DNA of 11,261 nt, from NCBI GenBank assembly GCA_964496205.1, contig CAZBXV010000059.1, forward strand, positions 1-11,261. Reading direction: 5' to 3'. Positions 6,298-11,261 of this stretch are shown one piece after another (the stretch's first letter is position 1; every line of letters begins with the position of its first letter). A program made the position numbers and the translations under genes. The notes beneath the pieces were generated by a model that did not search any database, was not told the DNA's origin, and saw only the letters and a program-made list of their open reading frames with translations. The stretch comes from CAYLHS01 sp964496205. GTDB taxonomy: Bacteria > Actinomycetota > Acidimicrobiia > Spongiisociales > UBA4744.

Positions 6298-6419
6298 TGG
6301 TTGTGTATCGCCGATTAGAAAGGACCGCCGACCGCTCGATCCCCGCCGTTTTCAAACACTAGCGATGGCTTCCAAACCGTCGGGGGAGAGACACTCGATG
6401 TGTCAGTGACTCCGGTCGG

Positions 6420-6425
6420 TACACT
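6420..6425 (+). promoter_or_regulatory. -10 box of a probable leaderless plsY operon promoter
   Basis: TACACT (TAnnnT) ends 9 nt before the plsY ATG, and the sequence between (CCCCGTGCC) has no ribosome site. That spacing places the transcription start at or just before the ATG. No clear -35; ATGTGT/TGTGTC lies at about the right distance. This would drive the plsY-galU-moeA-moaC-mogA operon. The gap 6287-6434 otherwise holds only the divergent start region of the HAD-HerA gene. Confidence 0.45.
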
Positions 6426-6434
6426 CCCCGTGCC

Positions 6435-7010
6435 ATGGAAGCCGTCGTCGTCATCGGTGCCTATCTGCTCGGAAGCGTTGACTTCGCCGTGGTCATCGCC
6501 AAGTCGCGCGGGTTCGACATCTACGCGACAGGAAGCGGAAACCCGGGAGCCTCGAACGTCTTCAGGACTGTCGGCAAAGGAGCCGGTGCCGCAGTTCTGC
6601 TTCTCGATCTCTGCAAAGGACTTGTCGCTGCGCTCGTCGGCGCTGCCATTGGTGGACCGGCGCTCGGAGCAGGTGCAGGGGTCGCCGCCGTGTCCGGTCA
6701 CTGCTATCCGCTGTTCCACAGGTTTCGCGGCGGAAAAGGTGCGGCCACGCTTGCGGGTGTCATGTTCGGGCTCTATCCGATCGCGGCCGCCGCGTTGTTG
6801 GTGTTCTTCGCCGCCTTGGTTGCGTTCACCCATGTCGCTTCGATTGGCACGCTCGTCGTCGTCTTGGCAGCGATCCCGGCAGCGCTTCTCGAAGGAGCGC
6901 ACGGTTGGGCGCTGGCGTGGCTGATCGTCGGGGTCGCGCTTGTGATACTGAGACATCAGGGCAACATTGCAAGGCTTGCTGGCGGCACGGAACGTAAGGT
7001 GATCGAATGA
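6435..7010 (+). CDS. plsY: Acyl-phosphate:glycerol-3-phosphate acyltransferase (PlsY)
   Basis: Membrane enzyme that moves an acyl group from acyl-phosphate (made by PlsX) to glycerol-3-phosphate, the first step of phospholipid synthesis. The 191-aa length is normal. The three conserved loops are present: GSGNPGASNVFRTVGKGAG (33-51), GHCYPLFHRFRGGKGAAT (88-105) and RHQGNIARLAGGTERK (173-188), separated by hydrophobic helices. The start is ATG with no ribosome site and a TACACT box 9 nt upstream. Its TGA overlaps the galU ATG (ATGA). It leads an operon otherwise devoted to UDP-glucose and molybdenum cofactor, an unusual partner set; plsX is not in view. Confidence 0.95.
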   Translation: MEAVVVIGAYLLGSVDFAVVIAKSRGFDIYATGSGNPGASNVFRTVGKGAGAAVLLLDLCKGLVAALVGAAIGGPALGAGAGVAAVSGHCYPLFHRFRGGKGAATLAGVMFGLYPIAAAALLVFFAALVAFTHVASIGTLVVVLAAIPAALLEGAHGWALAWLIVGVALVILRHQGNIARLAGGTERKVIE

Positions 7011-7810
7011 TGGTGGACCTGGCAGTCATTCCTGCTGCGGGCAAGGGAACGCGGATGCGTCACGCGACGCGGGTGGTGCCCAAGGCGTTCCTACCGATCG
7101 TCGATCGACCCGCTGTCCAGTATGTGGTCGAGGAAGCGGTTCGTGCAGGAGCACGCGAAGTCATCATCGTCGTCAATCCGGAAGTCATACCGCTCGTCGA
7201 CACCTACTTCTCCGCTCCTGTACCTGGAATGGAAGACGTCGTCATCACACCGGTCGTGCAACCGGAGGCACTGGGTTTGGGCAACGCCATCCTGTCGGCC
7301 CGGGACGCCTCCGATGGTCGACCGTTCTTCTGCCTCCTCGCGGACATGATCGCAAAGGTCGATGTGCTGGATGGGATGGGTGAGTTCTTCGACGGTACGT
7401 CGATCATGTCGCTCCGCGAGATCGAAGACGATCTTCTGTCGAAGTACGGCGTTGTCGTTCCCGGCGAGTGGCGATCGGAGAATCTTGTCGAGGTGAACGG
7501 GGCGATCGAGAAGCCGGGCATCGTACGTGCACCGTCCCGTCTTGGTCTGATTGGCCGGTATCTGTTCACCTCGGAGGTGTTCGACATCCTCGAGAACCTC
7601 ACCCCCGGTCACGGCGGCGAGGTGCAGCTGACCGACGCCATCCATGAGCTCGGCGTCGGGGGCAGATGCCTCGGGTCTGTGTCGCGCGGGGAGTTGCTCG
7701 ACATCGGGAACCCTGCAGGATTCCTCGAGGCATCGACGCTGCTCGGCCTCGCCCATGACGAGTTCGGTGGTGACTACCGGAGGTTCCTCGAAGGGTTGTG
7801 GGACGGATGA
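7007..7810 (+). CDS. galU: UTP-glucose-1-phosphate uridylyltransferase (GalU-like)
   Basis: Makes UDP-glucose from UTP and glucose-1-phosphate for wall glycans, glycolipids or trehalose/glycogen-type sugars. Conserved features: nucleotide loop AAGKGTRMRHATRVVPKAFL (10-29), VDRPAVQYVVEEAVRAG (32-48), QPEALGLGNAIL (85-96), LADMIAKVD (111-119) in place of the usual LPDV metal-site strand, EKP (168-170), APSRLGLIGRYLF (175-187), GGEVQLTDAI (203-212) and DIGN (232-235). At 267 aa it is about 30 shorter than E. coli GalU, with a reduced middle insertion. ATG 7007 overlaps the plsY stop; ATG 7010 is an equal alternative. The galU-moeA pair is a recurrent actinobacterial arrangement. A related nucleotidyltransferase acting on another sugar phosphate cannot be excluded. 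Confidence 0.88.
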   Translation: MMVDLAVIPAAGKGTRMRHATRVVPKAFLPIVDRPAVQYVVEEAVRAGAREVIIVVNPEVIPLVDTYFSAPVPGMEDVVITPVVQPEALGLGNAILSARDASDGRPFFCLLADMIAKVDVLDGMGEFFDGTSIMSLREIEDDLLSKYGVVVPGEWRSENLVEVNGAIEKPGIVRAPSRLGLIGRYLFTSEVFDILENLTPGHGGEVQLTDAIHELGVGGRCLGSVSRGELLDIGNPAGFLEASTLLGLAHDEFGGDYRRFLEGLWDG

Positions 7811-9033
7811 AGCCCCGCTTCGAAGCACAGCGGGAGGTCTTGAACGCAGTGCATCGGCTCGGATCCCAGAAGGTTCCCCTGGCCGAAGCGTTGGGGCGTG
7901 TGCTCGCCGAGCCGATCGCTGCACCGAACGACGTCCCGCCGTTCGCCAACTCGGCGATGGACGGGTTCGCTGTCCGGTCGGACGACATCCAAACCGTTCC
8001 GGCCAGATTGAACATCGTCGAGGACGTGCCGGCAGGCAGCGTGTCGAGTCGAACTGTTCTTCCGGGCACGGCGATTCGAATCATGACTGGTGCCCCGATT
8101 CCCCGTGGGGCGGACACGGTGGTCGAAGTCGAGGTCACCGAGTCCGAAGGTCGCTTTGTGTCGATCAAGGCAACTCGTGAGATGGGAACCCACGTTCGCC
8201 CGGCAGGTGGCGACCTTGTCAAGGGTGCGCTCGTCTTCGAACCAGGGAAGCGCCTCAACCCTCCGATGCTCGGCGTGCTGGCGTCGATCGGAGTGACACA
8301 GCCCGAGGTGAGTCGCCGTCCCGTGGTGGCGATCATCTCCACAGGTGATGAACTCGTCCCACCGGACTCGCTGACTCCCGAGCGAGGCAAGATACGTGAC
8401 TCCAACCGTGCCACTCTTTCAGCCATGCTCTCCGGAATCGTCGAGCGCGTCGTAGATCTAGGCATCATCGGCGACGAGCCCGATCGTCTCAGAGACGTTG
8501 TTCGTCACGCTGCGGACATCGCCGACGTCGTGGTCACATCCGGTGGCGTGTCGATGGGGGACTACGACTTCGTGAAAGCGGTGCTCGCCGAACTCGGCGG
8601 GGTCTCGTTTTGGAAGGTCGCGCAGCAGCCGGGCAAGCCGTTCGCCTTTGGACACGTCGGGGGAACTCCCCTGTTCGGTCTGCCCGGGAATCCGGTCTCG
8701 GTCATGGTCTCGTTCGAGCAGTTCGTCCGCCCCGCCCTTCTCCACATGATGGGCGCGACTGCGCTGTTCAGACCGCAGATCCTCGGGCGGCTGGTTGAGC
8801 CGGTCTCGACGAACCCACAGAAGGATGTGTTCCTCAGAGTTCGCGTCGATCTGAACTCGATGGCGGTCGCGTTGTCCGGAGGGCAGTCCTCGAATGTGCT
8901 CTCGGCGATGGCGGACGCCGATGCCCTTGCCCTCATCCCGGTCGGTGTCGGCGACGTCGAAGCCGGCGAGTCCGTGACCCTCGAGATGTTCGAATGGACC
9001 GAGACGAGAACGATGGGGGTGCTCGATGGGTGA
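7807..9033 (+). CDS. moeA: Molybdopterin molybdenumtransferase (MoeA / gephyrin E-domain family)
   Basis: Inserts molybdate into adenylated molybdopterin in the last step of cofactor synthesis. The 408-aa protein is of full MoeA length: VPPFANSAMDGFAVRSDD (43-60, with the conserved Asp52), GTAIRIMTGAPIPRGADTVV (87-106), IISTGDELV (176-184, Asp181-Glu182), KIRDSN (195-200), VTSGGVSMGDYDF (243-255), QQPGKPFAFG (273-282) and LFGLPGNPVSVMVSFEQ (289-305), then a beta-barrel domain IV. ATG at 7807 overlaps the galU stop (ATGA); a GTG three codons earlier is less likely. In Corynebacterium a MoeA homologue (Glp) acts with the membrane protein GlpR in cell division. A GlpR-like gene lies two genes downstream, so a second role is conceivable, but true cofactor synthesis is the safe reading given moaC and mogA. 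Confidence 0.95.
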   Translation: MKPRFEAQREVLNAVHRLGSQKVPLAEALGRVLAEPIAAPNDVPPFANSAMDGFAVRSDDIQTVPARLNIVEDVPAGSVSSRTVLPGTAIRIMTGAPIPRGADTVVEVEVTESEGRFVSIKATREMGTHVRPAGGDLVKGALVFEPGKRLNPPMLGVLASIGVTQPEVSRRPVVAIISTGDELVPPDSLTPERGKIRDSNRATLSAMLSGIVERVVDLGIIGDEPDRLRDVVRHAADIADVVVTSGGVSMGDYDFVKAVLAELGGVSFWKVAQQPGKPFAFGHVGGTPLFGLPGNPVSVMVSFEQFVRPALLHMMGATALFRPQILGRLVEPVSTNPQKDVFLRVRVDLNSMAVALSGGQSSNVLSAMADADALALIPVGVGDVEAGESVTLEMFEWTETRTMGVLDG

Positions 9034-9490
9034 GGGGCACCTGGACGACAGAGGGCATGCCCGCATGGTCGACGTGGGAGGCAAGCCGATCACGGAACGA
9101 ACGGCCGTCGCAGAAGGGTTCGTGGTGATGGCTTCGGAGACTCGTGATCGTCTCTTCGGTGGCCGCCTCCCGAAAGGCGACGCTGTGGCGGTCGCACGAG
9201 TGGCCGGCATCATGGCCGCCAAACGCACATCAGAGCTGATCCCTCTCTGTCATCCTCTGTCGATCTCGTCGGTGGGTATCGAGATCGACCCCGTCGAGCG
9301 GGGCGTTCGAGTCGAGGCGACGGTGCACACCACCGATCGAACCGGGGTGGAGATGGAGGCGATGACGGCTGTGTCCGTCGCGGCCTTGACGCTCTACGAC
9401 ATGATCAAGGGTATCGACCGGAGCGCCACCATTGCCGATATCAGCCTTACTTCGAAGGCCGGCGGACGGAGCGGAACATGGTCGAGATGA
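9026..9490 (+). CDS. moaC: Cyclic pyranopterin monophosphate synthase (MoaC)
   Basis: Works after MoaA to form cyclic pyranopterin monophosphate, the first stable intermediate of molybdenum-cofactor synthesis. The 154-aa protein matches throughout: HLDDRGHARMVDV (5-17), LPKGDAVAVARVAGIMAAKR (48-67), TSELIPLCHPLSI (68-80, conserved His76), TGVEMEAMTAVSVAALTLYD (106-125) and MIKGIDR (126-132, Lys128). The ATG overlaps the end of moeA by 8 nt, within the chain of overlapping genes. moaA and the molybdopterin synthase genes moaD/moaE are not in the window and must be elsewhere if the pathway is complete. Confidence 0.97.
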   Translation: MGEGHLDDRGHARMVDVGGKPITERTAVAEGFVVMASETRDRLFGGRLPKGDAVAVARVAGIMAAKRTSELIPLCHPLSISSVGIEIDPVERGVRVEATVHTTDRTGVEMEAMTAVSVAALTLYDMIKGIDRSATIADISLTSKAGGRSGTWSR

Positions 9491-9960
9491 GGGCACTCGT
9501 CCTCACGGTCAGCGACAGGGTAAGCAGGGGAGAAGCGGAAGACCGCTCAGGACCCGCAGCAGCTGCTCGTTTGGAGGCGCTCGACCTTGCAGTGACGCGA
9601 CGAGTCGTCGAGGACGGAATCGGGCCGGTCGCGGCGGCTTTGAGGTTGGCAATTGAAGATGGCTTCGATCTCGTCATGACAGCCGGCGGTACCGGGATGT
9701 CGCCCAGGGATCTCACCCCGGAAGCAACGGCACTGGTGCTCGACCGTAGAGCTCCCGGAATCTCTGAAGCGATGAGGGCCGCGACATTCGGCGTCAATCC
9801 ACACGGCATGCTGTCGAGAGGCGTGTCGGGAACTGCAGGCCACACACTGATCATCAACCTGCCGGGATCGGTTTCGGGCGTAACCGAGTCACTCGATGTG
9901 ATTGCACCGGCTCTCGGCCATGCACTTGCGTTGTTGCGGGGGTCGGCACATGGGCATTGA
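9478..9960 (+). CDS. mogA: Molybdopterin adenylyltransferase (MogA/MoaB family)
   Basis: Adenylates molybdopterin to prepare it for molybdate insertion by MoeA; the eukaryotic counterpart is the G domain of gephyrin. The 160-aa protein shows VSDRVSRGEAEDRSGP (11-26), MTAGGTGMSPRDLTPEAT (67-84, with the catalytic Asp78 position), LSRGVSGTAGHTLIINLPGS (112-131) and GVTESLDVIAPAL (134-146). The start at 9478 is preferred because GGAG (9468-9471) is 6 nt upstream; ATG at 9487 would instead give the ATGA overlap seen at other junctions and removes only MVE. It overlaps moaC by 13 nt with this start and completes the cluster. Confidence 0.93.
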   Translation: MVEMRALVLTVSDRVSRGEAEDRSGPAAAARLEALDLAVTRRVVEDGIGPVAAALRLAIEDGFDLVMTAGGTGMSPRDLTPEATALVLDRRAPGISEAMRAATFGVNPHGMLSRGVSGTAGHTLIINLPGSVSGVTESLDVIAPALGHALALLRGSAHGH

Positions 9961-9964
9961 TGAG

Positions 9965-9993
9965 TTGGCGCGGCCAGTTCCTCGACCTATCCT
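9965..9993 (+). promoter_or_regulatory. Possible promoter before the GlpR/SepX-like gene
   Basis: TTGGCG (9965-9970), a 17-nt spacer and TATCCT (9988-9993) match the sigma-70-type consensus at 4 of 6 positions each with ideal spacing. Transcription would start near 10000, giving a 20-nt leader with GGCGGAG in it. The downstream pair of genes may therefore be expressed separately from the overlapping operon as well as by read-through. Confidence 0.35.
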
Positions 9994-10020
9994 CCGACCA
10001 ATGAGACTCGGGCGGAGCAT

Positions 10021-10494
10021 ATGGAGGTGACGCCAGTCCTCATGGCGTTGTCGCTTGGGAGCGATGCGGTTCCCGTGATCGTGCTGTTCTTTCTCGCCGG
10101 TGTGTGGGCGACGTTCCTGCTGCCGTCGGTATTCAGCTCGCGGAAGGATCGGCCCGTTGAGTCTGCCCGCGAGTTCACCCAGTTGTCTGCCCACCTGTCG
10201 GCGGCCGGTTCCGGAACCAGTATCGAACCACTGCTGACCCGGCGTCGCGTACTGAACCGGCGTCGCCGCACGCTCGCAGCACTCATATCGCTCGCACTGG
10301 CCACTCTCGCCGTCGCCATATGGCGCGGTTCGATGGCTCTGTTGGTTGCACACATCGCGATCGACGGAGTAATCGCTTGGTACCTGGCGATGCTGGTTCA
10401 GATACGTCAGCGTCGCGAGACCTCGTTCCGGGTCAATCTGCCCAACGACGAAGAAGAACATGAACCACAGGTTCGCGTTCTGGCCAACGGCTAG
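10021..10494 (+). CDS. Small membrane protein, possibly GlpR/SepX-like divisome factor
   Basis: A 157-aa protein with three predicted membrane helices: about 16-37 (VPVIVLFFLAGVWATFLLP), 85-101 and 104-125. A cytosolic-looking linker (38-82) contains SSRKDRPVESAREF and a strongly basic run RRRVLNRRRRT (74-84). After helix 3 come IRQRRE (128-133) and an acidic tail PNDEEEHEP. This layout (N-terminal helix ending in LLP, linker, RRRR before a helical hairpin, basic end) recalls actinobacterial SepX/GlpR proteins, encoded near galU-moeA in Streptomyces, Corynebacterium and (Rv0996) Mycobacterium. The call is by topology, motif feel and synteny, not by an alignment. Start uncertain: GGAG is 3 nt before ATG 10021 and 9 nt before GTG 10027; ATG 10042 is also possible. 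Confidence 0.5.
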   Translation: MEVTPVLMALSLGSDAVPVIVLFFLAGVWATFLLPSVFSSRKDRPVESAREFTQLSAHLSAAGSGTSIEPLLTRRRVLNRRRRTLAALISLALATLAVAIWRGSMALLVAHIAIDGVIAWYLAMLVQIRQRRETSFRVNLPNDEEEHEPQVRVLANG

Positions 10495-10528
10495 TGCTCC
10501 GACCACCAACGTTTGCTAGGGCGGCCAG

Positions 10529-11149
10529 ATGAGTCAAAGCCTCGAAGCCGTCGAGTCTGCCGCGCGTGCGGAGTTCGACGCAAAGTTCGCTGCGCGTGAA
10601 CGGGGCTTGTCGGTTTCGCGCAAGGTGATCCGATCTTCGGCGAACGCCATACGGGCATTCCACCGGGGCGAGATGGACGACTGTTCGCGACTGATGGACG
10701 AAGCAGGTGTTCTTCTCGAGGAGGCGGAGACAGTCCTTCGAGACCATCCCGATGTTCTCTTCGCGGGGTTCGTTGACGACGCGGCAAAGGAGTACGCCGA
10801 GGCTCGCCTCACGTACGCGCTTGGTCTCGACGGTCCACTCCCATCACCGGAGGACCTCGGTGTCCGGGTCGGTGCGTACCTGCATGGGCTTGGTGAGGCG
10901 GTGGGGGAGCTTCGCCGCCGCCTGCTCGATCTCCTGCGTAGCGGCCAATTGGACCGAGGAGAGACGACGCTGTCGGCAATGGACGATGTCGTCGACCTGC
11001 TCGCAAGCCTCGACTACCCGGATGGCATGACTCGCGGACTGCGCCGGACCACCGATGTCGCGAGAGCGCTGGTCGAGCGCAGCCGATCCGATCTGACGAC
11101 CACGATCGTCCAAGAGCGGCTCCGAAAGGACCTGTCTGACCAGCTCTAG
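10529..11149 (+). CDS. Translin-family protein
   Basis: A 206-aa, nearly all-helical protein of the translin/TRAX fold. Translin binds single-stranded nucleic acid as an octamer, and TRAX supplies RNase activity (C3PO). Signatures: SANAIRAFHRGE (37-48), AKEYAEARLTYAL (86-98), YLHGLGEAVGELRRRLLDLL (117-136), VVDLLASLDYPDGMT (154-168) and LRRTTDVARALVERSRSDL (171-189), the last being the typical C-terminal helix of archaeal and bacterial members. EYAEA (88-92) matches the EYxEA acidic motif of catalytic TRAX, so nuclease activity is possible. AGGG is 7 nt before the ATG. It follows the membrane protein gene by 34 nt and is probably co-transcribed. Substrate and role in bacteria are unknown. Confidence 0.82.
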   Translation: MSQSLEAVESAARAEFDAKFAARERGLSVSRKVIRSSANAIRAFHRGEMDDCSRLMDEAGVLLEEAETVLRDHPDVLFAGFVDDAAKEYAEARLTYALGLDGPLPSPEDLGVRVGAYLHGLGEAVGELRRRLLDLLRSGQLDRGETTLSAMDDVVDLLASLDYPDGMTRGLRRTTDVARALVERSRSDLTTTIVQERLRKDLSDQL

Positions 11150-11168
11150 CGCTCCGTGCGGAGTTGGC

Positions 11169-11174
11169 TACAAT
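11169..11174 (+). promoter_or_regulatory. -10 box of the tRNA-Ala gene
   Basis: TACAAT matches TATAAT at 5 of 6 positions and ends 12 nt before the tRNA 5' end, which fits a short 5' leader. No clear -35 hexamer is present at 16-18 nt. A short inverted pair CTCC...GGAG (11152-11163) precedes it and may be all that separates it from the translin gene. Confidence 0.45.
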
Positions 11175-11186
11175 GCCTTCGCCCTT

Positions 11187-11261
11187 GGGGGTGTAGCTCA
11201 GCCTGGCAGAGCGCTTCCCTCGCACGGAAGAGGCCAGGGGTTCAAATCCCCTCACCTCCAC
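11187..11261 (+). tRNA. tRNA-Ala (anticodon CGC), 3' end at window edge
   Basis: A full cloverleaf folds by eye. Acceptor GGGGGTG (11187-11193) pairs with CACCTCC (11253-11259). D stem GCTC/GAGC. Anticodon stem CTTCC/GGAAG with loop CTCGCAC, anticodon CGC at 11221-11223. A 5-base variable loop AGGCC. T stem AGGGG/CCCCT with loop TTCAAAT. Discriminator A at 11260. The third acceptor pair is G-U, the alanine identity element G3:U70, which confirms the anticodon reading. C at 11261 begins a possible encoded CCA cut off by the window end. Confidence 0.96.

Noticed and set aside
6287..6355. Upstream TTG start adding 23 residues to the HAD-HerA protein
   Set aside because: The extra residues match no part of an HAD domain, while GTG 6286 has a strong ribosome site and begins right before the HAD core.
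6287..6434. Molybdenum-cofactor riboswitch upstream of the operon
   Set aside because: The gap shows no extended conserved hairpin set and the probable plsY promoter leaves no leader RNA.
7091..9228. Several 250-290-codon minus-strand frames opposite galU, moeA and moaC
   Set aside because: All are shadows of genes with full family signatures and overlapping operon junctions.

Overview
The window is GC-rich chromosomal DNA, densely coded, with ATGA stop/start overlaps and several ATG or GTG starts that lack a Shine-Dalgarno site but have a TAnnnT box 6-9 nt upstream. These traits, an Eis-type acetyltransferase, an SAF-domain membrane protein and a galU-moeA-moaC-mogA cluster followed by a small membrane protein all point to Actinomycetota. 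A lineage outside the classic high-GC genera, such as an acidimicrobiial one, is possible, but this is a judgement from gene content only. I see no insertion sequence, prophage, CRISPR array or rRNA.

Left part (1-2750): panD (beta-alanine for pantothenate/CoA) is divergent from an Eis-family N-acetyltransferase. Their shared 156-nt spacer holds two related palindromic boxes. The acetyltransferase converges on uppP (undecaprenyl-diphosphate phosphatase). The 232-nt gap between them carries a dispersed-repeat-like segment and a long imperfect hairpin.

Middle part (2739-6434): four minus-strand genes lie upstream of uppP. In transcription order they are a three-part protein (HAD-IIB phosphatase + HerA/FtsK-like ATPase + DUF5752-like tail), an FmdB-type zinc-ribbon protein, an MTA phosphorylase that overlaps it by 4 nt, and an SAF-domain (CpaB-like) membrane-anchored protein followed by a perfect palindrome that may end the transcript. 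A second copy of the intergenic repeat precedes uppP.

Right part (6420-11261): a plus-strand operon starts from a probably leaderless promoter: plsY, galU, moeA, moaC, mogA. Every junction overlaps by 4-13 nt. It joins phospholipid synthesis, UDP-glucose supply and molybdenum-cofactor assembly in one transcript. A three-helix membrane protein follows after 60 nt. Its shape and position resemble GlpR/SepX, the actinobacterial divisome protein that partners a MoeA/gephyrin-like protein in Corynebacterium. Next come a translin-family protein, rare in bacteria, and a tRNA-Ala(CGC) at the right edge.

The points most worth a second look are the HAD-HerA-DUF5752 fusion, the moeA/GlpR-like pairing inside an envelope-linked operon, the bacterial translin, and the CxxC...HxxC zinc ribbon. 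Functions are read from motifs and context; no database search was run.
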